Source of the DNA: Planctomycetota bacterium
GTDB lineage: Bacteria; Planctomycetota; Planctomycetia; Pirellulales; PALSA-1355
Assembly (NCBI GenBank): GCA_003389325.1
Contig: QQVE01000047.1
Location: 1 to 64,000, forward strand
Reading direction: 5' to 3'
Length of the DNA stretch: 64,000 nt
The position numbers and the translations under genes are program-made. The notes under the pieces were generated by a model, which was not told the origin of the DNA, did no database searches, and was given only the letters and a program-made list of their open reading frames with translations. Below, in pieces: positions 16,666 to 26,331 of the stretch. How positions within the stretch are numbered: the stretch's first letter is position 1; each line of letters begins with the position of its first letter.

Positions 16666-17985
16666 TCACTCCGCGGCCCGGACCTGTTGCTGCAAGTCGT
16701 CGAGTTGCTTCTGGGTCGTGCGGACGCCGTGGCCGAGCCAGCCGTGCTCGATGCTGTTACGCGATTTCTTTTGCAGGGCATCCAGTGCCGCCAGCCGGGC
16801 TTCGAGTGCTTCGCGGCACTTCGGATCGGCTGTTAGCGCCGCATCGGCCAGCCGCAGGCCGCGCACGGCGTCGCCGTCTTTGACCACCTGCTGCGACTTC
16901 GCAGCCACCGGCGCCGCGCCGCCTGCCATTTCCACCAGGTCGGCATCGGCCACGTTCGGGCTTGCGGCATACATCGAAGCCGGATCGCGATCGAACCAGC
17001 CGACGTATCCCTCGTAGATGCCGCGCACGCTCCAAGACACCTTGCCGTAGGCTTCGCCGACGTCGAGTTCGGCCGGCAGCCGCACCTCGTCCATCAGCGT
17101 ATACACGTCCTTGCCTTCGTTCATGCCTTTCACCGTGGCATCGTGCACGTACTGGATCGCATCGCGATACTTGGTGAGCCGCTGCTGTACTTTCTCTTTG
17201 CCCACGATCGGCTCACCGTGGCTGGGCAGCACGATCTCGGGCTTGAGTGCCAGCACCTTGTTGAGCGCGGCGATGTATTCCAGCGGCCAGCGCGGACGCG
17301 TGCCGCGTAAAGTGTAGATGTTTGGAAACGAATCGTAGAAGTTGTCGCCCACGAAGGCGGCTTTGTACTTGGGAATCCACACGGTCAAGTGATCGTAGGT
17401 TTCGCCGGGCGTGGCCATCACTACGAACTCGAGCCCGCCGAGCGTAAACTCGTAGCGATCGTCGACCAGAATCGTGGGTTCGACCGGCCGCCGAGCCCGG
17501 GCCGCAGCGGTCAGCCGGGCCAAGTCAAAATTAAACTGGGCGGCATTGCTGCGGTTGAAGTAACCGGCCAGCATCCGTTGATAGTCCTGAAACTCGGGAA
17601 AATTCCGCTGCGTGATGATCTCCGTATCGGCTTCTTTCCACTGCGCCACGCCGCTGGTGTGGTCGCCATGTCCGTGCGTGAGGATGATGTACTTGATCGG
17701 CGCGTCGCTCACCTTCCGGAGCAAGTTGTGATGGCGGTTGGCCATCACGCCCATCGAGGTGTCGATGATCACGTTGCCCTCGGGCGTCGTCACCAGAAAC
17801 GTATTTCCGAAGCCGGTGGCTTGGTAGATGGCCTCGTTGACCTGGAGTGCCTCCTTCTGGTCAGCCCCCACCCGCAGGAAATCAAGGATGGGATTGTCCA
17901 TCTGGGCCGAGGCATTCGACAACCCGGCGAGGCACGCGAACAAATACGCCAGAACTGCGGCAAGGCCGCGTCGATGTTGCGCCAT
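16666..17985 (-). CDS. Secreted metallo-beta-lactamase-fold hydrolase, alkylsulfatase-like
   Basis: 439 residues with a signal peptide (LAAVLAYLFACLAGLSNA). The MBL zinc motif THGHGDHTSG (about 104-113) is followed by MATPGETYDHLTVW, GDNFYDSFPN and a late PSHGEP, giving the ligand set of linear alkylsulfatases. Downstream VRGIYEGYVGWFDRDPASMY matches the alkylsulfatase dimerisation domain. The protein is shorter than SdsA1-type enzymes and seems to lack most of the C-terminal SCP2-like domain. Probable activity is hydrolysis of sulfate or other esters outside the cytoplasm. Divergent from the NHL-repeat gene. Confidence 0.82.
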   Translation of the reverse strand: MAQHRRGLAAVLAYLFACLAGLSNASAQMDNPILDFLRVGADQKEALQVNEAIYQATGFGNTFLVTTPEGNVIIDTSMGVMANRHHNLLRKVSDAPIKYIILTHGHGDHTSGVAQWKEADTEIITQRNFPEFQDYQRMLAGYFNRSNAAQFNFDLARLTAAARARRPVEPTILVDDRYEFTLGGLEFVVMATPGETYDHLTVWIPKYKAAFVGDNFYDSFPNIYTLRGTRPRWPLEYIAALNKVLALKPEIVLPSHGEPIVGKEKVQQRLTKYRDAIQYVHDATVKGMNEGKDVYTLMDEVRLPAELDVGEAYGKVSWSVRGIYEGYVGWFDRDPASMYAASPNVADADLVEMAGGAAPVAAKSQQVVKDGDAVRGLRLADAALTADPKCREALEARLAALDALQKKSRNSIEHGWLGHGVRTTQKQLDDLQQQVRAAE

Positions 17986-18104
17986 GGTAGACTCCGTGCG
18001 TGGTTCGTAAGATGGGGCGAAGTGCGATCCGCCAGCGACACCCTCCGCGCATCGCGGCCGACTCGAGCGGCCAGCCACTGCACTCCCAACTATACCATGC
18101 CGGC

Positions 18105-19214
18105 ATGAACGACCTGAAACACATCTGCCTCGCCACGCTGTCAATCGTCTTCCTACCTCAACTCACAGTGCGGGCAGCATCTTCCGAATTCGTTGTCGAG
18201 ACCGTGGCCGGCAACGGACAGCCGGGCGATACGACCGAAGGCAAGGCGCGAGCAACAAGCGTCGATCAGCCCTTTGGCGTCGAGTGCGGACCCGACGGCG
18301 GATTGTACATCACGTCGGTCGGCAGCCATCGCGTGCTGCGGTTGGATCGCAAGACCGGGGAGCTCACCAGCGTGGCCGGTAGTGGCGCGAAGGGCTATTC
18401 CGGCGATGGCGGGCAAGCTATCGAGGCCCTGCTGAATGAGCCGTACGAAGTGCGCTTCGACTCCACGGGACACTACATGTATTTCGTCGAGATGAAAAAC
18501 CATCTCATCCGTCGCGTCGACCTGCACACCGGGATCATCTCAACGATCGCGGGAGATCCCCGCGGCGGCTACGCCGGCGATGGCGGTAGCGCAAGCGGAG
18601 CCCTGTTTCGCCAGCCGCACAGCATCGCGCTGGACGACAAGGGGCATCTCTACGTGGCCGACATCGGCAACCATCGCATACGCCGCATCGATCTGGCCGC
18701 CGGCACCATTGACGCGATCGCGGGCAACGGCGAGAAAAAGCTCCCCCGCGACGGCTCGCTCGCCCAGGGGCAACCCATCCTGGGACCACGGGCGCTTTAC
18801 GTGGTGGGAGATGCGATGTGGATCGCCCTGCGCGAGGGCAACAGCGTCTGGCGGCTCGATCTCGAGTCGGGCCGCATCCATCACGTGGCCGGCACCGGCA
18901 GGAAAGGTTTCTCTGGCGACGGCGGCGATCCACTCGAATCCACATTCAACGGCCCCAAGGGCATCGCGGCCACGCCCGAGGGCATCGTGTACGTAATGGA
19001 TACCGAGAATCAGGCCGTGCGTCGCATCGACACCCACGCCGGGCGGATCGAGACGATCGCCGGCGGCGGCCCGCATGCGCGAGGGTTTGCCGGCGAAGAC
19101 GCCCCGGCCCTGGATGCCAAGTTCGACCGCCCGCACGGCATCTGCCTCGACCCTGACGGCAGTCTCTACGTCGGCGACACGAACAACCATCGTGTGCGAT
19201 GGATTCACCGCTGA
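18105..19214 (+). CDS. Secreted NHL-repeat beta-propeller protein
   Basis: 369 residues. Signal peptide (ICLATLSIVFLPQLTVRAAS). The mature part is built of repeats with the pattern 'VAG.G..G..GDGG.A..A.ln.P.gva.d..G.lYvaD..nhriR.id': GSGAKGYSGDGGQA, GYAGDGGSASGALFRQPH, HLYVADIGNHRIRRIDL, and the last copy SLYVGDTNNHRVRWI. This is an NHL propeller, a secreted protein- or ligand-binding scaffold. No catalytic residues can be assigned. ATG 18105 starts the signal peptide. Confidence 0.88.
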   Translation: MNDLKHICLATLSIVFLPQLTVRAASSEFVVETVAGNGQPGDTTEGKARATSVDQPFGVECGPDGGLYITSVGSHRVLRLDRKTGELTSVAGSGAKGYSGDGGQAIEALLNEPYEVRFDSTGHYMYFVEMKNHLIRRVDLHTGIISTIAGDPRGGYAGDGGSASGALFRQPHSIALDDKGHLYVADIGNHRIRRIDLAAGTIDAIAGNGEKKLPRDGSLAQGQPILGPRALYVVGDAMWIALREGNSVWRLDLESGRIHHVAGTGRKGFSGDGGDPLESTFNGPKGIAATPEGIVYVMDTENQAVRRIDTHAGRIETIAGGGPHARGFAGEDAPALDAKFDRPHGICLDPDGSLYVGDTNNHRVRWIHR

Positions 19215-19245
19215 GGCCTTGCGCACTGGGCAGCGCGACGTGGAC

Positions 19246-19265
19246 AGCCCGCAACGCGAGCGGGG
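19246..19265 (+). repeat. REP-like hairpin between convergent genes
   Basis: AGCCCGCAACGCGAGCGGGG with stem CCCGC (19248-19252) and GCGGG (19260-19264). It sits between the convergent NHL and PQQ genes and resembles the 9766 and 29212 copies. It could also assist termination, since GGTTGTT follows. Confidence 0.45.
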
Positions 19266-19334
19266 GTTGTTAAACGCGCCCCTTGTACGAATTCACCAAA
19301 GGATCCGCATTTACGTTTCGGCTTGGTGCTCCGC

Positions 19335-20579
19335 TTACTCTTCGATGCGGTAGAGGTGCGTCTTGGTGCGCAGGTAGATTGCGTTGCCCGAGACGGCCGG
19401 CGAGGCCATTGTGCCGGCGTCGAGCTCGTTGGTGGCCAGCAACTCGAATTCGGGCTTGGCGGCCACGACAAACGTCTCGCCGTCCTGGTTGCTGAAGTAG
19501 ACCTTGCCTTCGGAATAGATCGGCGACGACGAGAATTCGCCGCCCAGCCGCTTTTGCCACACCAGGTCCGAGGTCTTGGCATCCAGGCACGTGGCCACGC
19601 CCGCGTCGCTAACCATGAATAGCCGGCCGTCGACGAGCACCGGCGAGGAGCGCGTCGGCACGCCCTGGGCCGTTTTCCAGACCACGTTCGACTTGGTCAG
19701 ATCGCCCGTGCCGCCGGGACGCATGGCAAACAGGCGGAAGCCGCCGGCCGCCGTGTTGAGATACAGCAGTTCATCGTCGTACAGCGGCGGGTTGCAGGCA
19801 TTCATGCCGCCGTGCTGCACGCGCCAGATCTCCTCGCCCGTGTTCGGTTCGTAGGCAATGGTCGCACCGGCACTCGGGTAGACCAACTGCCGGATGCCAC
19901 CGATCTCGAGCACCTTTCCTGTGCCATAGGCCTTTTTCATGTCGCCCTTGTCGGTGCCGTACTCGATATCGCGATCCGTGCGCCACACGGTCTCGCCCGT
20001 GCGTTTGTCGAGCCCGACGACGTACTGATAGTCGGCGCCGTCAAAGGCCACGATCATCAAATCGCCATAGAGAATCGGCGAGGAAGCCGGGCCGCGAAAA
20101 TGGTCGCACTCCAGATCCTGGCGCTGCCAGAGCACCTTGCCGGTCGACGTGTCGAGGCACGCAGTCCCGTGCGCGCCAACGTGCACATAGACGCGTCCCT
20201 CCTCGATCACGGGCGTGGGCGAGGCGTAGCTGTTCAGCGCGATGCAGAACTGTGGCTCGGCGATGTCGAACACCTGAATGTCATGCACGATGCGGCCGCT
20301 ATCGCGGTCCACGCACACGGCGTACATCTTGTGCCCGTCCTCGGTAGCCGTGGTCATCCAGATCTGATCACCCCAGATCACCGGCGACGACCAACCGCGG
20401 TCGTGGATGGCGGTCTTCCAGACCACGTTCTCCGACTCGCTCCAGGTTTGCGGCAGGCCCGTTGCATCGGCCATGCCATCTCCGCCGGGACCGCGAAATT
20501 GCGGCCAGTTGTCCGCAGCCAAAGCGACAGAGGCATACAACGCGATACCAGCGGCGAGGATCGACCAGGCGTGACGCAT
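19335..20579 (-). CDS. Secreted PQQ-like beta-propeller protein
   Basis: 414 residues. Signal peptide (SILAAGIALYASVALA) followed by the planctomycete signature NWPQFRGPGGDG, then WD/PQQ-type blades ('G.vyv...dG...cLd..tG...W': GTACLDTSTGKVLWQRQDLE, CLDAKTSDLVWQKRLGGE, FVVAAKPEFELL). This is the PQQ_2 or outer-membrane BamB-like propeller without the dehydrogenase residues, and such proteins are usually structural or binding proteins. Another paralogue lies at 54102-55382 with near-identical endings, so they are a duplicated family. A TTAACA/TACAAT promoter precedes it. Confidence 0.9.
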   Translation of the reverse strand: MRHAWSILAAGIALYASVALAADNWPQFRGPGGDGMADATGLPQTWSESENVVWKTAIHDRGWSSPVIWGDQIWMTTATEDGHKMYAVCVDRDSGRIVHDIQVFDIAEPQFCIALNSYASPTPVIEEGRVYVHVGAHGTACLDTSTGKVLWQRQDLECDHFRGPASSPILYGDLMIVAFDGADYQYVVGLDKRTGETVWRTDRDIEYGTDKGDMKKAYGTGKVLEIGGIRQLVYPSAGATIAYEPNTGEEIWRVQHGGMNACNPPLYDDELLYLNTAAGGFRLFAMRPGGTGDLTKSNVVWKTAQGVPTRSSPVLVDGRLFMVSDAGVATCLDAKTSDLVWQKRLGGEFSSSPIYSEGKVYFSNQDGETFVVAAKPEFELLATNELDAGTMASPAVSGNAIYLRTKTHLYRIEE

Positions 20580-20620
20580 GAGAGCTCCGTGCGTATCGAG
20601 GGCGGGAAGGACGGTCTTCT

Positions 20621-20650
20621 ATTGTAGCCAGCGGCAAGCCGCGCTGTTAA
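20621..20650 (-). promoter_or_regulatory. Candidate promoter of the PQQ-propeller gene
   Basis: Minus strand TTAACA (20650-20645), 18-nt spacer, TACAAT (20626-20621), about 40 nt before the ATG at 20579 and just behind the stop of the dehydrogenase at 20659. Confidence 0.5.
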
Positions 20651-20658
20651 GCTGCCGC

Positions 20659-21648
20659 TCACTTCTGCCAGGCAGCCCGCACGTCGGGGTTCACGACCGA
20701 CACGGCCGGCCAGTGTCCCGACAGCAGGTCGATGATATTCTGAGCGGCGCCCACGGCCATGTCCTCGCGGGCCTGCGTGTCGAATGAGGCTACGTGCGGC
20801 GTGACGATCACGTTTTCCATCGCCAGCAGCGGGTGGTCCTTCGGCGGCGGCTCGCTCGCCAACACGTCGAGCGCCGCGGCCGCCAGGTGGCCGGACTGTA
20901 GCGCGGCCAGCAACGCGTCCTCGTCGATCAGCCCGCCGCGCGCCGTGTTCACCAGCACGCTGCCCGGCTTCATCCGCGCGAGCGTGTCGCTGTTGATCAA
21001 GCCGCGGGTTCGCGGCGTCATGGGCGCGTGCAGCGTGACGAAGTCGGATGCGGCCAGCAACGTATCGAGGTCGCACAGCTTGATTTCATTCTGCCGGGCA
21101 AAGCCCGCATCGGGCAACTCGTCGCAGGCCATCACCTGCATGCCAAACGCCCGCGCTCGCATCGCCACGCTGCGTCCGATGCGTCCCAAGCCGACGATGC
21201 CCAGCGTCGAGCCGCGTAGCGGGATGTAGGCGGTACGCTGGCGCTGCCAGAGGCCGCCGCGCGTACTGGTCGCACTGTTGACGATCGAACGGGCTGCGGC
21301 CAGCAACAGCGCCATGGCATGCTCGGCCACGGCGCCGTGGTTGCCGGCCGGGGTAATCGTCACGACGACGCCGCGCTCCGTGGCGGCCGCGACGTCGACC
21401 ATGTCGTAGCCCACCCCGTTGCGCGAAATGACTTTCAATTCGGGCAGTTGGTCGAGCACCCGGGCCGTGTACGGCTCGCCCGAAGCGATGGCGGCCACGC
21501 AGCCCTGCAAGGCCTCGATCGTATCGTTTTCGGTTTGCAGCACGCTCTTGACAGGATACAGGACCTCGTAGCCCGCGGCGTGCAGCATCTCGACGTGCTT
21601 GCCGGGCAAGTGACGAATGGCCTCAGTAACGATCATGACTGCCGACAT
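20659..21648 (-). CDS. D-isomer-specific 2-hydroxyacid dehydrogenase
   Basis: 329 residues. NAD-binding domain with LGIVGLGRIGRSVAMRARAF. The catalytic trio is complete: Arg in LVNTARGGLIDE, Glu in LDVLASEPPPKDHPLL and His in VTPHVASFD. It resembles 3-phosphoglycerate dehydrogenases without the ACT or regulatory domain, so it could equally act on another 2-hydroxyacid; I give no symbol. GAGGAG lies 6 nt before the ATG at 21648. Confidence 0.9.
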   Translation of the reverse strand: MSAVMIVTEAIRHLPGKHVEMLHAAGYEVLYPVKSVLQTENDTIEALQGCVAAIASGEPYTARVLDQLPELKVISRNGVGYDMVDVAAATERGVVVTITPAGNHGAVAEHAMALLLAAARSIVNSATSTRGGLWQRQRTAYIPLRGSTLGIVGLGRIGRSVAMRARAFGMQVMACDELPDAGFARQNEIKLCDLDTLLAASDFVTLHAPMTPRTRGLINSDTLARMKPGSVLVNTARGGLIDEDALLAALQSGHLAAAALDVLASEPPPKDHPLLAMENVIVTPHVASFDTQAREDMAVGAAQNIIDLLSGHWPAVSVVNPDVRAAWQK

Positions 21649-21780
21649 GAAGACTCCTCGGGGACAGATACGCTAAACAACCACGTTCCTTCGACGTTCA
21701 CCCGCAGTCCGCGTTCTCGATTCCCGACGCGCGGACTGCTATACTAGGGCACGCCGACCATCCACGCCACGCCTTGGATC

Positions 21781-24700
21781 ATGCCACGGATTCTCCCCAC
21801 CCTATTGCTCCTGCTCTTGGCTGCTCCCAGCGCAGCCGGCGCGAACGATCTCTTTCGGGACGAAGTCGCCCCGGCGCTCCAACAGCATTGCGTGCGCTGC
21901 CACGCCGGCGATGAGCCCAAGGGAGACTTGAACCTGACCACGCGCGCCGGACTGCTGAATGGCGGTAACAGCGGGGCGAGTGTCGCCCCGGGCGATGCGG
22001 AAGCGAGTCTGCTGCTGGACTACATTTCGGGCGACGAGCCCGCGATGCCCAAGGACGCCCCGCCGCTGTCGGCTGAGCAGGTCGAGGCGATCCGACGCTG
22101 GATTGCCGCCGGCGCCCCCTGGCCCGAGGACTTCGAGCTGGTCGACAAGCACAAGGTCGACGATAACTGGTGGTCGCTCATGCCGTTGGCGCAAGTTGAC
22201 GTGCCGGCCATTGATGCCCCCTGGATTCGCACTCCGGTCGACGCGTTCATTCTGGCCAAGCTGCGCGAGAACAACCTCGAGCCCTCGCCCGAGGCCGACC
22301 GCCGCACGCTCATTCGCCGCCTGACGTACGACCTGCACGGGCTGCCGCCCACGCCCGAGGAGATCGAGGCGTTCGTCGCCGATCCAGATCCAAATGCGTA
22401 CCGCAACCTGGTCGATCGTCTGCTGGCATCGCCCCGCTACGGCGAGCGGTGGGGGCGTCACTGGCTCGACATCGTGCACTACGGCGAATCGCACGGCTAT
22501 GACAAGGACAAGCCGCGACCCAACGCCTGGCCCTATCGCGACTACGTCATTAACAGCTTCAACGAAGACAAACCCTACGACCGCTTCGTGGCCGAACAGA
22601 TCGCCGGCGACGTCCTTTTCGTGCACGATCCGCAGGCGACGGTGGCCACCGGCTTCATCGCTGCCGGGCCCTGGGATTTCGTGGGCCACGTCGAGTTGCG
22701 CGAAGGCACCGTCGACAAGGACATCGCCCGCTCGAACGACCGCGACGACATGCTCTCCAACGCCATGTCGACGTTCACGAGTCTCACTGTCCACTGTGCC
22801 CGCTGCCACGATCACAAGTTCGATCCCATTCGCCAGCAGGACTACTACGCGCTGCAGGCCGTGTTTGCCGGCGTCGATCGCGCCGACCGGCCGTACGACG
22901 CCGATCCCGAAGTCGCCCGGCGACGCGTGCACCTGGCCGCCCAGAAAACGCAGCTCGACGAGCAACTGGCCGCCGTCGAGCGTCGTCTCGACGCGATTAC
23001 CAGCCCCGAGATCGAAGCTATCGATTCGCTCGTCGCCCTCACTTCCGAGCTTGCCGAGGACTTGCCCGAGGAGACCAAGAGCAAGACGCTCGGCTACCAC
23101 AGCGAGATTATGCCGCGGGCCGACGTGACCAAGTGGGTGCAGGTGGACCTGGGCCGATCGATTCCCATCGACGAGATCGTGCTGGTGCCAGCACACGTCG
23201 CCTATGGCGGGCACCCCGGCCCCGGCTTCGGTTTTCCGCCACGGTTTAAGGTCGAGGTATCCGACGACCTGGATTTCGCAGCCAGCCAGGTCGTATGCGA
23301 TTACACGAGCGAGGACTATGCTCACCCGGGCGACCGTTGGCAGCACTTCGCCGCCGACGGCAAGCAAGGCCGCTTTGTGCGCGTGACCGCCACGCGATTG
23401 TGGGAGCGCACCGACGACTGGATCTTTGCTTTGGGCGAGTTGGCCGTGCTCTCTGGCGGCGAGAACGCGGCCTTCGGCAAACCGGTGACCGCTCTGGATT
23501 CGATCGAAGCCTCCCCGAGTTGGGCTACCGTAAACCTTGTGGACGGGTTCAGCAGTCTCGTGCGCGTGGCCGCGGCCGACGGCGTGCGGCCCTTGCGACG
23601 TCAAAAGGTGGATGCAGCCCTCGAGCAGGCCAAGGCAGCACGGAAGGCGCGCGTGAACGAGCTGCTCGACGACGACACGGGGGCCGAGCTTACGCGTCTG
23701 CAAGCAGAGCTGGCAGGCATCGAAGCCGAGTTGGCGTCGCTGCCTGAGCAGCAAGAGGTCTACGCCGCGGCCACCGAGTTCGACCCGCAAGGAGCGTTCA
23801 AGCCGGCCGGTGAGCCGCGCCCGATTCACCTGCTGGGCCGCGGCGACGTTCGCAATCCCAAAGGCCTCGTGGCTCCCAGCGCCGTGGCGGCGGTGCGCGG
23901 ACCCGAGGGACACTTCACACTCGATGAAGCACAAGACGAAGGCCAGCGCCGCGCCGCGCTAGCAGGCTGGCTGGTCGACCCGCGAAATGCCCTGGTGCGG
24001 AGGTCAATCGTCAACCGCGTCTGGCAGTACCACTTCGGCAAAGGCATCGTCGACTCGCCCAACGATTTCGGCCGCATGGGCACGCTGCCCACGCACCCCG
24101 AGTTGCTCGAATGGCTGGCGGGCTGGTTTGCCGACCACGGGCACTCGCTCAAGCAACTGCACCGCCTGCTGTTGCTCAGTGCGGTCTATCGGCAGGAATC
24201 GCAATCGCGCGACGAGGCTGCACGCGTCGACGCGGCCAACCGCTATCTGTGGCGAATGAACCGCGCCCGGCTCGACGCGGAGTGCATTCGCGACGCGATG
24301 CTGTATGTCGCTGGCCAACTCGACCTGACGATGGGTGGCCCCAGCGTGCAACATTTCTTTTTCAAGGACGACCACTCGCCAGTGTACGACTACGCACGGT
24401 TCGACGTCGACGACCCGCGATCGCGGCGGCGCAGCGTGTACCGCTTTCTGGTGCGGAGCGTGCCCGATCCGTTTATGGACTGCCTCGACTGCGCCGACCC
24501 GTCGATCATGACTCCCAAGCGCAACACAACGCTGACCTCGATCCAAGCACTGGCTTTGCTCAATAATCCGCTGATCGTGCGGCAGTCCGAGCACTTCGCC
24601 GAGCGACTGCAGAGCGAGCACGACACGTTGGACGCGCAGCTCACGGCTGCCTATCGTCTGGCCTTAGGCCGCGAACCAGACGACGACGAGCGCCAGGCCC

Positions 24701-24783
24701 TGGCCGATTTCGTCGCCAGGCACGGGCTGGCAAGTGCCTGCCGCGTGATTCTCAATAGCAACGAATTCCTGTTTGTCGACTGA
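21781..24783 (+). CDS. PSCyt1-DUF1549-DUF1553 planctomycete cytochrome protein
   Basis: 1000 residues. Signal peptide (LLLLLLAAPSAAG). PSCyt1 haem domain with HCVRCHAGDEPKGDL (about 38-52). DUF1549/PSCyt2 follows (APWIRTPVDAFILAKL, then RLTYDLHGLPPTPEEIEAFV, about 160-205), carrying a second CxxCH (HCARCHDHKFDPI, about 337). A coiled-coil-like segment and a galactose-binding/discoidin-like insert (WVQVDLGRSIPIDEIVLVPA, about 450-560) come next, then DUF1553/PSD1 (RSIVNRVWQYHFGKGIV ... MTPKRNTTLTSIQALALLN). Presumed periplasmic electron-transfer or polysaccharide-related complex with the DUF1501 protein encoded 2 bp downstream. Confidence 0.93.
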   Translation: MPRILPTLLLLLLAAPSAAGANDLFRDEVAPALQQHCVRCHAGDEPKGDLNLTTRAGLLNGGNSGASVAPGDAEASLLLDYISGDEPAMPKDAPPLSAEQVEAIRRWIAAGAPWPEDFELVDKHKVDDNWWSLMPLAQVDVPAIDAPWIRTPVDAFILAKLRENNLEPSPEADRRTLIRRLTYDLHGLPPTPEEIEAFVADPDPNAYRNLVDRLLASPRYGERWGRHWLDIVHYGESHGYDKDKPRPNAWPYRDYVINSFNEDKPYDRFVAEQIAGDVLFVHDPQATVATGFIAAGPWDFVGHVELREGTVDKDIARSNDRDDMLSNAMSTFTSLTVHCARCHDHKFDPIRQQDYYALQAVFAGVDRADRPYDADPEVARRRVHLAAQKTQLDEQLAAVERRLDAITSPEIEAIDSLVALTSELAEDLPEETKSKTLGYHSEIMPRADVTKWVQVDLGRSIPIDEIVLVPAHVAYGGHPGPGFGFPPRFKVEVSDDLDFAASQVVCDYTSEDYAHPGDRWQHFAADGKQGRFVRVTATRLWERTDDWIFALGELAVLSGGENAAFGKPVTALDSIEASPSWATVNLVDGFSSLVRVAAADGVRPLRRQKVDAALEQAKAARKARVNELLDDDTGAELTRLQAELAGIEAELASLPEQQEVYAAATEFDPQGAFKPAGEPRPIHLLGRGDVRNPKGLVAPSAVAAVRGPEGHFTLDEAQDEGQRRAALAGWLVDPRNALVRRSIVNRVWQYHFGKGIVDSPNDFGRMGTLPTHPELLEWLAGWFADHGHSLKQLHRLLLLSAVYRQESQSRDEAARVDAANRYLWRMNRARLDAECIRDAMLYVAGQLDLTMGGPSVQHFFFKDDHSPVYDYARFDVDDPRSRRRSVYRFLVRSVPDPFMDCLDCADPSIMTPKRNTTLTSIQALALLNNPLIVRQSEHFAERLQSEHDTLDAQLTAAYRLALGREPDDDERQALADFVARHGLASACRVILNSNEFLFVD

Positions 24784-24785
24784 CC

Positions 24786-26240
24786 ATGCCACCGCAACGC
24801 CCCCACGTTCCGACAACGCGCCGTGAGTTCCTGTGGAACCTGGGCGGAGGTCTGGGCGGAATCGCGCTGGCCCATCTGTTGGGCGAGGGCGGCTTGCTGG
24901 CACCCGCCGGCGCCAGCGAAACGGCAACCCGGCCCGCTGTCGGCCTGCACCATTCGCCCAAAGCCAAGCGGGTCGTGCAGTTATTCATGTCGGGCGCGGC
25001 CAGCCAGTGCGACACATTCGACTACAAGCCCGAGCTGATCGAGCGCGACGGCCAGCCGTGGGATCCCGGCGAAAAGGTCGAGCTGTTTCAGAGCACGCCG
25101 GGACACTGCATGGCCAGTCCCTGGGGATGGAAGCAGTACGGCGAGTGCGGCAAGTGGATGAGCGATCTGGTGCCGCACCTGGGCGAGTGCGTCGACGACA
25201 TGGCGTTTGTACACGGCATGATCTCGAAGTCGAACGTGCACGGGCCGGCCACGTTCATGCAAAACACCGGCTTCGTCCTGCCCGGCTTTCCCAGCATGGG
25301 CGCCTGGATCTCCTACGGACTGGGGAGCATGACCGACGATCTGCCCACGTTTGTCGTCCTGCCTGATGCCCGCGGCTTCGCGCCCAATGGCCCGGGCAAC
25401 TGGAGCGCCGGCTTTTTGCCAGCAGCTCACCAGGGCACGCTGATCAAGCCGGCCGAGGAAAACCCAATTGCCGACTTGTTTCCACCCGACGAGGCCGATT
25501 ACATCACGCCGCAGAGCGAAGCCGACACGCTGGCCCTGTTGGCCCGCCTCAACGGGCGGCACATGGCCGAGCGGCCGGGTGACTCGCGGCTCGACGCGCG
25601 GATCGCCTCGTACGAGTTGGCCGCCCGTTTGCAGTTGAGCGCTCCAGCCGTTCTCGACCTATCCGACGAGACGGAAGCGACCCGCCGCATGTACGGGCTG
25701 GACGAGAAAGTGACCGAGGACTTCGGTCGCAATTGCCTCATCACGCGTCGACTGCTCGAGCGCGGCGTGCGGTTCGTGCAGGTCTGGAGCGGTGCCGACA
25801 ACGGTTTTCCGCGCCGCAACTGGGACAGCCACGAGGACATCAAGCGCGATCACGGCGACATGGGTCGCAGCATGGACAAGCCCGCGGCCGCGCTGCTCAA
25901 GGACCTCAAAGCCCGCGGCATGCTCGACGAGACAATCGTGATCTGGACCACCGAGTTCGGTCGCATGCCGTGTAGCCAGGGAAGCAAGGGGCGGGACCAC
26001 AACCCGTTTGGATTCACCTCGTGGCTGGCCGGCGGCGGCATTCGCGGCGGCACGAGCTACGGCGAAACCGACGAGTGGTCGTATAAGGCCGTCACCGACA
26101 CGGCCTATTGCTACGACCTGCACGCCACGGTGCTACACCTGTTGGGCATCGATCACGAGCAGCTTACGTTCCGCCACAACGGGATCGACCGCCGCCTGAC
26201 CGACGTCCACGGTCGCGTGATCGACGAAATCGTCGCCTGA
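24786..26240 (+). CDS. DUF1501 family protein, partner of the PSCyt1 protein
   Basis: 484 residues. The N-terminus RREFLWNLGGGLGGIALAHL is a Tat signal. Family landmarks are VVQLFMSGAASQCDTFDYK near residue 60, GVRFVQVWSGADNGF, NWDSHEDIKRDHG, and VIWTTEFGRMPCSQG with GRDHNPFGFTSWLAGGGI. The ATG lies 2 bp after the stop of the PSCyt1/DUF1553 gene, so the two are almost certainly translated as a pair, the standard planctomycete arrangement. Function of the pair is not established; location is periplasmic. Confidence 0.93.
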   Translation: MPPQRPHVPTTRREFLWNLGGGLGGIALAHLLGEGGLLAPAGASETATRPAVGLHHSPKAKRVVQLFMSGAASQCDTFDYKPELIERDGQPWDPGEKVELFQSTPGHCMASPWGWKQYGECGKWMSDLVPHLGECVDDMAFVHGMISKSNVHGPATFMQNTGFVLPGFPSMGAWISYGLGSMTDDLPTFVVLPDARGFAPNGPGNWSAGFLPAAHQGTLIKPAEENPIADLFPPDEADYITPQSEADTLALLARLNGRHMAERPGDSRLDARIASYELAARLQLSAPAVLDLSDETEATRRMYGLDEKVTEDFGRNCLITRRLLERGVRFVQVWSGADNGFPRRNWDSHEDIKRDHGDMGRSMDKPAAALLKDLKARGMLDETIVIWTTEFGRMPCSQGSKGRDHNPFGFTSWLAGGGIRGGTSYGETDEWSYKAVTDTAYCYDLHATVLHLLGIDHEQLTFRHNGIDRRLTDVHGRVIDEIVA

Positions 26241-26331
26241 GCTCGTGCACGTTTGCCCCCTGTCGGCGGCGGGCGTCGATCATTATGATGGCAGAGCGCC
26301 GATGTCCGATGCGCTCTCGTGCGAGGATGCC

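Noticed and set aside
21802..23934. A 710-codon minus-strand frame opposite the PSCyt1 gene
   Set aside because: Shadow of a clear 1000-residue protein with haem motifs; no ribosome-binding site or motif on the minus strand.
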